Shown: positions 29,686 to 40,440 of the stretch, piece by piece | How positions within the stretch are numbered: the stretch's first letter is position 1 | How the letters are laid out: each line of letters starts with the position of its first letter | DNA from: Tubiluchus corallicola | Taxonomy: Eukaryota; Priapulida; Priapulimorpha; Priapulimorphida; Tubiluchidae | Direction: 5' to 3' | DNA: 64,000 bases | NCBI GenBank assembly: GCA_030141605.1 | Contig: JAQGDQ010000010.1 | Coordinates: 1,365,501 to 1,429,500 of the forward strand | Made by a program: the position numbers and the translations under genes | Notes under the pieces: generated by a model | What the model saw: only the letters and a program-made list of their open reading frames with translations | Databases searched by the model: none | Told to the model about the DNA's origin: nothing

Positions 29686-30430
29686 GCATCTACTACATTG
29701 CCATCGTCTATAGCTAAACAAAGGTTATATAAACATTCGAGTAACTGAGTTGTAGTGGATCGTTTAGATAAGAAGTCATGTTGCTCTTTTGACAATAAAC
29801 ATTTACATTTTAAAAAGTGAAGCATACTGTCAGCAATACACATCTCCATTAATTTACAGCTTACACACGTAAGTGATATTGGCCTGTAATTATTCGGATC
29901 ACTACAATCTCCCTTCTTATGAATCGGAATAACTTCAGGCAGTTCCAAACATCAGGTAATGCGTCATCTATAAACGACATTTTGAAAGATATAATACAAT
30001 GGAACACGTACATTATTCACCATTTGTTCTTAAATGTATCTGGTATGCCGTCAGGAGTTTTACTTTGCCTGTTTCAGTTTCAGTTTACTTATCATCTTTT
30101 TAATTACAGCAGGCGAGAAATCACAAATGACAAGCCTTCATTATCTTGTACCTTACTTTCAATAGGCAGGGCATTACCCTTATTCCATTACCCTTAACAA
30201 AATGGGCTTCAAAGAATTTGTTTAAAAGATTGGCTTTAGCCTTATCATCTCTAATAATAGAACCACTGTCATCCTTTAAAGGGGATACCCCATTATCATT
30301 ACACCGTTTCTTTCTGACGTAATTAAAAAGGCTGTTGAGATAATTTTTGTTCAAAATTTTTCTTTCACGATTTTTACGCAGTCTTTTAGTTACAGTTTTG
30401 AATTCTTCATTTGCAACGTCATATTAATTT
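29455..30430 (-). mobile_element. Decayed LINE reverse transcriptase, minus strand
   Basis: Reading the minus strand: KNYLNSLFNYVRKKR and KAKANLLNKFF (pre-RT region), IPIHKKGDCSDPNNYRPISL, LLSKEQHDFLSKRSTTTQLL, a motif A region expanded by a TA microsatellite, FLNDRNQRVAI, and VTSGVPQESVLGPLF. It ends abruptly at about 29455, where 15-bp tandem units begin, so the YxDD part is lost. It is a Jockey/CR1-like RT with stops upstream, non-functional. Confidence 0.88.
29659..29685. repeat. (TA)n microsatellite inside LINE RT motif A
   Basis: An uninterrupted TA run. On the minus strand it reads as repeated Ile-Tyr codons just before DFNKAFNTV, where the family normally has a single V-Y-x-D-F step, and it keeps the frame open. 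Confidence 0.9.
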
Positions 30431-31822
30431 TTTGTGAGCATACCCCTTATAACAATCTGCGCTTACAAGGGTGATGATGAACTTTGTTGGTGTTGCAATT
30501 TGGTTTAAAAAGCATTTGGCAGGTACGTAAGTTTGAATGCTAGATTTCTAACGTTAAAATAATATACAGACAAATTCTCAAAAGATGCATTGCCATTTGT
30601 TTCTGCATCAAGACTGGTTGCTCTGTTTGTATGATTAAACAGCTGCACCCGTTCAGCATCATAAAAAAAGTTAAAGTTCCAAGTTATCATTCTCATATCA
30701 GTAATGTGGCTAGAAAGCTCACCTGCATGATTACTGAACGAAAAAAATATCACAAACTTTTTCGCTATGTAAACCAGCAAAAATGTCAATTAAGTTTTCT
30801 TGAATAAAGCACAACCCTCATTTATGTAACTTTGCACGTCCATGTGATTGGTCGGTTTTTAATAATTTGCATTTACTGCACATTTGGAAATAATTTAACA
30901 ACTCAGTAAGCTGAGGTGTAAAACGCTGAACGTTACGGTCGGTGCTAAAAACCCCACACACGTATAAAACATTGGAATCTTTTTTTATATTTACTAATTC
31001 GGTCAATTAAAAGTTTTGGCAGAAGATCTTTACTACAAGCATAAAAGGAAAAAAGTTAAAAACACCAGTATAGAAACTAAAATCAGTACTGCGAGAATAC
31101 CGGGCCCTCATATGGTGTAGTGGGGGTGGGGTCAAGCGAGTGCAGTGCCTTACTCAGGCTGCCACCAAAGTAGAAGTATGCTGTTTAGAAAACAGTCAAA
31201 AATCTTGGGAAATATGTCCAAAATCGCGATAGTTGTTACAATCATACGATCGCGTTTCCTGTGCAAGACCGCTAACTTTTGACTAGCTCCTGTATAGTGT
31301 TCGGACTATAAAAGAGAGTTGAAGTACATTGTCAAAAAGGCAAAAACAATACCCATTGCGCAGATATATGCTTAAGCAGTGGCAAGAGTCGCGTATTCTA
31401 TGAGCATCGGGAGATTTGTTTGATTTAGGACTGTGAATTGTACAATAAGCTACTTTAAGAACTTTACGCCTTTAATGCTGTATTGTTTAGCAGTCAAAAC
31501 AATAATTCGGCTGCAATACAACCTGTCTGCGTACGGTGTCTATGTAAGACGTCCATGTATTGATCAATGGTCACGCTATCAAGAAAAGGTTCCTTCGAGA
31601 AAATTTTCTATCGGAAAAAATGAAAAGAAATTGTGCGCGAAATGATTACTATTGTTTAAATCAGTAGGCTTATCATACTAGAGGTATACCACTGTGGTAA
31701 CAATGGAATCGGGTAACGTTCGAACAGTTTGTTAATCGCGTACATAAGTTACTGCGTTTAGTAGTAGGCCTAACCTATGAGAGCTATTTGTGACAAAGCT
31801 GTACAAAAATATTGAGCCTAAA
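30431..31822. other. Upstream region of the NIT-GC gene; no gene recognised
   Basis: It should contain a promoter or 5' UTR exon if cis-spliced. No TATA box or clear 5' exon is identifiable by eye. Confidence 0.4.
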
Positions 31823-31829
31823 TTTTCAG

Positions 31830-31838
31830 GTGAAAATG
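31830..31838 (+). promoter_or_regulatory. Start context of the NIT-GC gene, just after a splice-acceptor-like AG
   Basis: The ATG at 31836 follows aaattttcag|gtgaaa. The sequence fits an exon beginning 6 bases before the start codon. The partner could be a local 5' UTR exon or a spliced leader; neither is identified. Confidence 0.35.
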
Positions 31839-33075
31839 AATTTTGTGCGAAACGCTGTATACAGTAAACATGATGTATTAAGAACAAGGAGATTAACGTG
31901 TGCACACCCGCTGGTAGTGACTGAAAAGGGAATTTTTCGACGTATTCCTTCAGTATCGTCTGTAACAAGTCACGATAGCCGTTGTTCCATGGCTATACAT
32001 CAGCAGCCGAGCACTATAAAGCGAAAAAGATTTGATCAACATATATGGCCTTTAGTTAAGATGGTGCTGGTTTTGACAATTCCTCTTGGAACGTTATTGT
32101 TTGTTGCTGTGGTATCGTTACAACAACGAGTTAGTGACAAAAATGAGTTAAAGGAATTGGAATTACAAACGTATTTCATAGTCAACGTGTCAAACCTTGC
32201 AAAATGGCTAAGCGCTGAGAAGCGTGTAGCATGCAAATTCCTCTGCTGCAGTGACGAGCCCAACTTTACCTTACTTGATGAGATCCATGAACGAGTTGAT
32301 GAAGAAATACAAAATTTTAAAAAGTTATTCGTAAAGGGTAACGTTGCTGCAGAAATATTTCAGGAGGATTATTTCGGTAATCATCATGAATTTTGGGATA
32401 CTATTATCAATTCTTCAAACTGCATTGAAGATGTTATTGACCACAGTTCACATATTATAGATGCTTTTGTAACCTGGGGCAAAAGAGAAGTCCACACTGC
32501 TCAGGGTAAAACAAAATTTTGGAGGAAAATTGTTAGTGCGTTTCTGATAATAAAGTCCCACCGGGCGTTAGGAATCAATGGAGCATTGGGCTACTGTTAT
32601 TTCACACGAAGGGGCCTGAAAGAGGAACTCGCAATTCGCTTTATTGACGCTTCAGTTGAAATTGATCTAATGAGGCGTCAGTCATTTAAATACGAACCAT
32701 CTTACAAAGACGAGTACGATAAAAATTTAAAAGTTGCGTCGCAACTAGCACACAAAGACATGGCAGGTGCAGTAGAAGAAATGACACGGATCATCAAAAA
32801 CAATGAAACTTTTGAAAATGACACAGAAAAAGCAGAAAGATGGTCTGAGAGCAGCACCATTCTTATGCAAGTTAACGCGGACTTAATAGAATTTATCGGC
32901 AAAAATAAAATTGAAACAGTTATAAAACTTATTAAACAAAACAACGTAATACTCATTCTGTACGTTGTCTTTGCGAGTGTTGTTTCAGTCACATGTATAA
33001 TTTTAAGCTCTTATTATCTATACCAGACTTTTCGTATAATTGCAACTGTGCGCAACGTTGCCAGTAAAGTTGAAG
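31836..33075 (+). CDS. NIT-GC coding exon 1: both membrane segments and NIT domain
   Basis: One 1240-base exon encodes the whole sensor half and ends one base into a codon at donor GAAG|gtaagt. A possible 3' splice site (ttttcag at 31823-31829) sits 6 bases before the ATG, so a non-coding 5' exon or a trans-spliced leader is likely. The frame stays open past the donor for another 53 bases, but that tail has no conserved content. Confidence 0.92.
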
Positions 33076-36000
33076 GTAAGTGCCATTATAGAATTTACAA
33101 GAACTTTAGAATTTCACTTAGAAAATAATAAAAACCATGACTTTTTGGCCCTATAGCTATATAGACGCACGCTACTTCCATTTAGTATATAAAGTATAAA
33201 CTGAGCGAACGCGACATTAATGCCAGTCGTGTCTTTTTACATAGGGAATAAATTCCTCTAATGGCAGGGTCTTATCCGTCGAATACAACTAAAAATTACA
33301 GGAAAAAACTGCAGGGCAAAAATGGCACAGGCAAAAATGTCACAGGACAAATTGACAGAAATCGAAAAGCAGGAAAAAAGGCACAGGTGTTTCTTGAATG
33401 CAAACAACTTCTATAATAAAACTAAATGCGCTCAGTGGGAAGATCTCCTCTATGACCGAAAAATCCTTAAACATGTTCGTCTGATTATTTTGATTTAAAA
33501 AAAATAAGAAATGTTATAGACAGCATTACACAGTCTTCCAAGTAAAAATTTCTCAAAATTGAAATTAGCACTTATTCTTTATTGTTTTTTGGTGGAGATA
33601 ATAAAAAAGTACCCTATCTTGTAGCCTCGTCTTTCTAAATGTTATAACACTCCTTCTGAGACATCCATGGCGTGCTTCACGAATATTTTTCACTTATTCT
33701 CCAGTCTAGCAATCTGCTTTAAAGTGCTTCTTTCCTCTTCCAATCTCCCACTTCCACAGAGTTTCACGGTTATAGGTTTGGTGGTTTTTGCGTAGTAGGC
33801 TTACTTCTATATATAACAGACAAAAAATAAACAACAAATAAACAACGTCAAAGTATAACTTCCTTTGCACAGGTAACTTCCTTCATTTGTACTTTACAGG
33901 GGTAAAGGTAACTAAAATAATTATCTTTCACAATAGCCTTATCTCTAAACTCATATTTTATAAGTGTGTCCATAGTTTTTTAATTGCGCAATTGTTTTCA
34001 AGTGACATTTTTTGTTGCCTTGCAATTTTACCTGTGCCATTTTTACCTCCACCATTTTTATCATACACCATGGGGATCTATAGCATTCATCAAGATCTCA
34101 AGAGATTCGTGCTCAGAAATGCTAAGAACCTGCCTCGCCTGCCTGCAATTTTCAACATAATATAGGCATCCGGCATTTCGAACATTGGTAATCATTTTAA
34201 CCGTTGTTATTCCAACACTTTGTAACTATGTAAACAATTTGGTAACTCGGCATTTGATAATTCCGATGCATAGTAACCTGGACATAACCAGGGCTTTTAG
34301 TAAGTTTGTTCGTGCTTTACAAGAAGACATTTAGTGAACTGATCAATTGATAACACGGAACATGCGCTATGTTCTCGTTGTGAATGGTCTATAATCGTGT
34401 GTGACTCACGAAGAGGGTCTTGTTTATTAGGTATGTAGTACTTGTAAAATAGATGTTCAGATATAACCTTAGAAAAAGGAAACTCAATGTGATGACAATA
34501 AGTAACGCTACTGATCACTGAATATTCTGGGCTCCTCAAGTGCCCAATTTACGGAAGGTTCAAGCAGTTATGAGGACTCCGAAGTGTGACCGTATATCCA
34601 GTTATATGTATCCGAACGCAGAATGAATCTACGTATTACCACTATAGCAGTATGCTAGCAGTGCATGTACACAGCCTTTAATCAATCACTTTAATTTTGC
34701 AGCAAAACGAGCCTTGGTAGAAATGGAAAAGAACAGATCGGATCACCTGCTTAATCAGATGTTGCCACCATCTATCATCCGACACCTGCAAACAGGAGTT
34801 AAACACATTGCTGAGTCATTTGATTCTGTTACTGTTTCCTTTAGCGACATAGAAGGGTTCGCGGTGATAGCTAGTTTCTTGAAACCAATAGGTGTAGTAG
34901 CATTCTTAAATAACGTCTACAGGTGAGTTAATCACGAAATCTGAAGCGCAAACAGCTATTATAGTCATTTATGGCATGCCAGATGTAGTAATACAACATG
35001 TCCCAGTGTTTAAAAAACACATTTGTAATGAGAAAATTTTAATCACACTGTATGGTATACTGTTAGTTACTGATACTATTTATAGTTACTAACGCATCCT
35101 GCGGTAATAATTGAAACGGCTGTCAAAACGTCCAGCTAAGGTACACAGCTAAGGATACAGGCAGCTATTATGTGAGCGTGTTCAATGCCCATATTTAAAA
35201 ATAAACAGCGAATCACTGAGTTTTGTGAAAATGTATTTCCTAAGTAATTTCTCGCAGAATTTTTATGAAATTTTATCAGGGATGACGATAGCTGTGACAT
35301 ATTACTTTTATGCAGTTTCCACAGAATGGTATTAGGTTTCTAATTAAGTTTGTCTTCACACAGTAAGTTATAATTTTTATGACCGCGTATATGCTAACAA
35401 TTTAGTGTACATGCTAACAGTTTAATCTATGTGGTCGTGCTCGTTTCTGAATAAGTAAAGAAAATATCAAGGCACATAAATCGACCATCAAAAGCTGCAA
35501 TAATAAACGTTAACTTACATGATGTATTTTATTTGCAGTGCCTTTGACACGTGCGTGGGCCAGTTTGACGTTTACAAGGTGGAAACAGTGGCGGATACGT
35601 ACATGGTGGCTTCAGGTGTACCCGAGCGCAACGGCAATCAACATATTGTTGAAATAGCAACCTTGTCACTAGCTCTTTTACATCTTGCCGACGAATTGAT
35701 AATACCTTATACAGACGCGACCTGTTTGAAACCACAATTGCCTCTTCGCATAGGAATTCACACAGGTCGGTTTGGTTTTGTCTGCATGAAATCATTTTAA
35801 AAATACAAACCTAATATGTAGGCCTATTTGTGGCATCCAGTAAAAATAGATTGAAACAAGTCGTTATCACAAACCTAAAATCGCATTGTCAGTATTGCTG
35901 AAAATAGAGAATGGACTTCATTTTATATTACATTGTACTTTATGCGACGACTTGAGATCTAATTTATGTAAAAAACTGAAACAGTTTATATCTCCTGATG

Positions 36001-39000
36001 CTGTTATGCCTGAACAAGAGAAATTTAGATTTATAATGGGTCAGAATGACTTAAATGTTCTTAAAAGTATAATCAACTTTGTATATAATGCAGCTGAATT
36101 ACGTGACAGTATTAATAATAGAATTCCACACCCATGCTTCTAATGTGAAAATATTGGAAATAGGTTGTTAAAGAAAGTAATACTTTTTTAACATTAACTT
36201 ATCTGTCCTTTAAACTGCCGAATGAACCTAAATTAATGTTTCTTAATTAGAGAACGCGTTATCTGTTCTATAGTAATGGCAGTTGCTTATTTGTTATATT
36301 TTTGATGTAATTTTTTGTATGGTGCAATAAACTCCAAGTAAATTGCGAATTCCAACTGTTGAAGCATGCAACCCTGGTGCGTTTAATATTTAACTTGCTG
36401 CTATCTAAGCTTGCTTACTTTGTTAGAATTCTACATTTATAGTATTCTTATTTTTAGTATAACCTGCCTAAAACTATTGTTTTTATTTGTCTGTCCCCTG
36501 CCTGTCAAGTAGGCTGCTGTAAAACATCTATTTGCTGCCATGAACAATCGAATAGCGGCAAAAATATGCACTGCTTTCCTAATATCCATACATAAAATCC
36601 ACTGTACCTACAACTACCCACTACCATCTAACTACCTGTATAAAACCCGTATATACTGAGTAGTGCATGACTTGACTTGTTGCTTTGGGGGGGGGGGGTG
36701 AAAAATAAAGAATAATTGTAAAAAACAATTTATTGTATAAAAATGTCGCTGAAACAATAGAGACATTATCAATCCTTCAACAGTGCAGCAACTCGAACAA
36801 ATCTGTGGTCAATATCTTCCAACACGGCATGGTATCTCACGAGTTTTGACTACTGATCAATGGCATGTTCTTGGATCACCTCAGTTTTCGCCCCGTCTTT
36901 CAGGATAGCTGCAGTGTGTTTGTCAGGGGTGGTGTCCAGTGGATTTGCAAGTCATTTTGTAAAAGTTTTTCAAGTTGTTGTTCAGTCACTTTGATATGCT
37001 TGAGTTTACACACAGAAAAATATGGATAAGAACCAAACGTCTACAATAAACATTTGCATTTCACACAGCAGAAAAGTGTTTATTTAACTATAGAAATGAA
37101 TAGAAAAACTGCTGCACTGAACATTGTACAAAGCTAGAATCCAAAAACAGTCAGTAAAACCTGTTTCACAGCCAGAATTCAGGTATTGAACTTGACCTAA
37201 CCAGACTTGCACAGGTTTCCAACAACCATTAATTTAAAATAGGGAGTGGACCGGTTTGTATGCGGTCACAGGTCGATACAATTATACTGAAGGTAAGTCA
37301 GTTAGAGGAATGTTACAAGATTAGCACATAGATGGCAGGACCATACCACAATGTACCAATACCAACTTCCACACATTTATTTCGATGGGAAAAATTAGTC
37401 GGACAACGTTCGAGCCGCTTCCGTTCATACTCCTCGAGATTGCAGGCTGTGCGAGCAGATCCTCTATCATTTCAGCAATACTTTTATGTAATAAATTATT
37501 CTGTGCTATTACTTGTTATTTTATACTCCCTCAACAAAAGGAAATGTACCACCCTGTAAACATATATCTACCTAGTGCCTATCTACTTACCCATGAATTT
37601 ACTTACCTACCTTTCTGGCAGCCTTTGCATAACTCCATTTACCAGGCCTGCTCGTTTAGCTCTAATGTTTTGTTTTTTAGGTCCGTGTGTAGCAGGAGTT
37701 GTAGGTTTAAAGACTCCACAATATTGTTTATTTGGGGACACAATTAATACCGCATCACGAATGCGCTCTACCGGCACGGGTAGGTAACTTGTCTCGTTGA
37801 AGAAAAAAATGAAATCTGCAGAATGACTGGCTTGCTTATGAGGTGACTTCATTCTGTGCTTATTCTTTAAGCATTCTGCGATTGTTGTTGTTGTTTACTG
37901 TTGTCGTTGTCGCTGTCGTTGTTTGTCATTGCTGTCATTGCTGTTGTAATTTTATTGACCGAGTATTAACCGAAAAAGCAACACCAAAATTCCTATTGAT
38001 CTAAGTGCTAGAAATTTCCGAAAAAGCCTTTGAATTATATTAACAAAACAGCTCGAGTGGTCTTTGTTTTTTTTTTATTAATCAAATCAATCAAATTTTG
38101 TCAAACATCAATGACCAGTCACTTTCTGTATTTGTGTAGGACCTTGAGATCATTCACAGACATTGATTGACCAAACTAAGAAGCTAATTTATCCGTAGTT
38201 AGATGCTATAAATTGAGTGGCTGATTGAATTATGATCAAGTAAACGGTTATTATGGATTAACGTTGGCTTCGATTGAGGTTACATTCTCTTTTCACTGGT
38301 TATCCATTTGTTTATTAACTGCTTGATTGGTTGTTTCACCTGGGTAAAACTTATGAGGCGCATAAGCAATGAACTAACCTTTTTATATCACTTCAATGGG
38401 TCATTATTGTATTTACTAAGGAAAACTCATAAATAAATAAATCATAGTTAAATAAATTATTTTTAATAATTCAGTTCGATTTAATGTTCGATATCATGAC
38501 AGTAGAAGAAATGAGGTTGTTATAAATTTCTGCAAAACAGTGGTAGCACGCCAGTTTATTGTCAATGCAGGCCCAATGGACCCTTGGAATCAGTTAGAGT
38601 TAAAAATTGTCTCAAAATTACGGAAATTTAAAAATAAATACAAAGCTAACATTTTCAATTAGTAATAGTAAATCTCCCTGAAACATTTGTTGTGGCTACT
38701 GCATCAGTTGCTTACCACCACGTTGACTATTATCAATAAATAATGTACGTTACATTTATTAGTTAACAATTATAGTATGCAATATAAGCCACCCTCCATC
38801 TCTCCCTCCTCTTTGCATTAGTTTCTTCTCAAACACTATTACTATTACTAACATTGTTTCTTTTCTTCTTTCCCATGTTCAGAAAGCTTTTACAACCTTC
38901 CTGCTTCTTCAAATTTCTGCTCCTACCATAGCTAGGACCTCAATGTGTAAACTGTAACTGGAAGTTACATTATTAGTTATTAGTTCTATAAGGCATTAGT

Positions 39001-40440
39001 TGCATTATAAAATTATTTTTGTATATGTTTTGTACTGCTGTACTGGTTGTGAAAAACAAATTACAAATACAAATACGATTACATAACAGATGAGTCTTTA
39101 TTTATTAGCTTTCAGAATACATATCAGTCAAGAGTTTGCAGATGAATTAAGAGATTGTAAGGGATTTACAGTAATTCCACGAGGACTAATACACGTAAAG
39201 GTAGGTTAAAATTTAACTTTTGCTTTGATTTTGTTTTGATTTTTTAACAAAAAAAAATAAACAAGAACATCAATAATTCCAAAGAAACGTCTTCTAAAGA
39301 ACGTTCGACACTTCTTCAAGGCATCATTCAATCGATTGTAAAAATTGAAGTATTAACATTTATTAGAGTATTCCGACCGTCTTATCTACAGCTAACAACG
39401 TAAATTGTTGTAGTCCTAAAGATAGATTTGGTTGAAGTTGTTGAACATCTTTATGTATGTTAGCTATCCAAGTTGTTTTTTGTTTGCCGAGTCGTTTTCT
39501 ACAACACAATAAGCCTTTTCACAGTTCCAGCAATTCATGATGATCGTGAAAAAGTCAAGGGTTAAGTGTACCAGATAACGCATTTGTGCACACTTGGCAA
39601 TGCCTAGCAGTCCATGCTGTTCTAATAGTAACAGTCTTAACAGCTAGCTAGAATCTTACCTAGTTCATTTTTTCTTGTTCCCAAGCAAAATCCTCGTAAA
39701 TCACTCTACCAACAGACTAATGCATAATTAAATAAAGTCCACGTAAAACAACTGAACTTATGGAACTGATGCGATATACGGCGTTGCTTTACCCACATGT
39801 CACGTGGCGGTTGCAGTTAAGACGAGTTGCTGTGGTACAATTAACCTTTGATCTACAGCAACTGCGCGTGCACACAACGAAACTGTGAAAAAGCTTATTG
39901 ACCTTATATTTTCTCTTTGAATTGAATATGCTATTATGCTGAATGTGAATGTGATAATAGTAAATTTCAAAAACTTCAAACGCCAGGAGTGCTGACAAAA
40001 TTTCATCCTGATCACTAGCAAGCCGCATACACATCTTCTATCCTACGTAGTTATCATCATCGTGGTTATCGTCATCGTACACCATCATTTTTATAATGGT
40101 ACCACTGATTGAGGTTACTGTCATTACCATTGCCACCATCATTATCATTATCGTCGTCATCGTCTTCAACACATCATCAGCATCATTATCATTCTCTGCC
40201 GTTTTTGTTGTCACTGTTGTTGTTCTCACAATATCATTGTAGTTATTTCTGCAATCATTGTCGCAATTCTTATTGTCAATGTCATTGTTATGATCATTAT
40301 GATAGTCACTGTAATTATTCATACGTCATCTAACACTTATTCATTTCTTATTTCAGGGTAAGGGTAACATGAGGACTTATTGGTTAGTATCAGGACCAAG
40401 TCAGCATTCCCCAGATTCCTTTAGACCATCTTCTGCTTGA
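31836..40440 (+). CDS. NIT-domain membrane guanylate cyclase, six coding exons, complete
   Basis: Joined exons 31836-33075, 34703-34922, 35539-35765, 37681-37783, 39116-39200 and 40357-40440 give 652 residues with every splice phase matching. Seen in order: basic cytosolic N-terminus (1-70), membrane segment about 71-94, extracellular NIT-type helical domain about 105-368 (with [12 protein letters not shown]), membrane segment about 370-393, a short signalling helix ending in [10 protein letters not shown], and a class III cyclase domain (about 455-640). Catalytic residues are intact: metal-binding D462 (FSDIEGF) and D506 (VETVADTYM), guanine-selecting E502 and C578 (QYCLFGD), and N585 and R589 (NTASRM). 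E plus C is the guanylate rather than adenylate cyclase signature. There is no kinase-homology domain, unlike peptide-receptor guanylate cyclases. The family is NIT-GC, an invertebrate receptor class; one annelid member is reported to respond to nitric oxide. The ligand here is inferred, not shown. The start is the first in-frame ATG; upstream in-frame codons are non-ATG. Confidence 0.93.
33292..34061. mobile_element. Second foldback-like element, in NIT-GC intron 1
   Basis: The left arm (33292-33390) has diverged 14-15-bp units like AAAAATGGCACAGG. The right arm (33976-34061) has the inverse (CCTGTGCCATTTTT, CCTCCACCATTTTT). It has the same design as the 27.9-29.45 kb element but a different unit. 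It lies wholly within intron 1 and has no coding content. Confidence 0.6.
34703..34922 (+). CDS. NIT-GC coding exon 2: signalling helix and first metal aspartate
   Basis: Acceptor ttaattttgcag, donor AG|gtgagt. It encodes the linker helix, [10 protein letters not shown], and the start of the cyclase fold with FSDIEGF. Phase 1 in, phase 2 out. Confidence 0.93.
35539..35765 (+). CDS. NIT-GC coding exon 3: cyclase core with guanine-specific Glu
   Basis: Acceptor atttgcag, donor ACAG|gtcggt (a weaker donor than the others). It encodes the [18 protein letters not shown] and LRIGIHTG blocks typical of receptor guanylate cyclases. Confidence 0.93.
35886..36143 (+). mobile_element. LINE ORF2 C-terminal remnant in NIT-GC intron 3
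   Basis: The plus frame encodes a segment with [20 protein letters not shown], then EKFRFIMGQ and [11 protein letters not shown]. The (E)xxxHFLxHCxxYxxxR block with the KFxxIM and Y.A...R follow-up is the C-terminal domain common at the end of CR1/Jockey-like ORF2. It is a dead insertion, not a NIT-GC exon, since exons 3 and 4 join without it. Confidence 0.7.
36687..36698. repeat. G12 homopolymer in NIT-GC intron 3
   Basis: Twelve consecutive G bases followed by TG. A similar run of eleven G lies at 50515-50525 in a NOL4-like intron. Confidence 0.85.
37681..37783 (+). CDS. NIT-GC coding exon 4: guanine-specific Cys, Asn and Arg
   Basis: Acceptor tgttttttag. Two overlapping donors exist. Only the downstream one (TAG|gtaact, exon end 37783) keeps frame with exon 5 and creates the family arginine before IHIS; use of the upstream gtaggt at 37780 would break the frame. 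It encodes AGVVGLK, YCLFGDT and NTASRM. Confidence 0.92.
37876..37950. repeat. GTT/GTC trinucleotide tract in NIT-GC intron 4
   Basis: TTGTTGTTGTT followed by GTCGTT, GCTGTC and GCTGTT variants, starting about 95 bases after the exon 4 donor. Confidence 0.85.
39116..39200 (+). CDS. NIT-GC coding exon 5: C-terminal cyclase strand
   Basis: Acceptor agctttcag, donor AAAG|gtaggt. It encodes [11 protein letters not shown] and a RGLIHVK block, matching the end of class III guanylate cyclases (RG..VKGKG). Phase 2 in, phase 0 out. Confidence 0.9.
39507..39900. mobile_element. 394-bp MITE-like element, copy 1 (NIT-GC intron 5)
   Basis: Ends CAATAAGCCTTTTCACAGTT and, inverted, CAATAAGCTTTTTCACAGTT: 20 bp with one mismatch. 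The imperfect inverted repeat extends to about 66 bp, ending GGTTAAGTGTACC / GGTTAATTGTACC. No ORF of note. The right half matches the left half of copy 2 at 46.1 kb. No clear target-site duplication is visible. Confidence 0.75.
40045..40325. repeat. Imperfect ATC/CAT trinucleotide tract just before NIT-GC exon 6
   Basis: ATCATC, GTCATC and ATTATC variants run up to about 30 bases from the exon 6 acceptor. Confidence 0.8.
40357..40440 (+). CDS. NIT-GC coding exon 6: last exon with stop
   Basis: Acceptor cttatttcag. It encodes [10 protein letters not shown], completing the VKGKG...TYWL signature, then a 17-residue Ser/Pro-rich tail and TGA at 40438-40440. Confidence 0.9.
   Translation, partial: GKGNMRTYWLVSGPSQHSPDSFRPSSA

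Noticed and set aside
32702-32992. 96-codon minus-strand frame
   Set aside because: Antisense shadow of NIT-GC exon 1.
35766-35800. NIT-GC exon 3 reading on through the intron to a stop
   Set aside because: The GIHTG block continues exactly at 37681 with [10 protein letters not shown], so the read-through tail is intronic.
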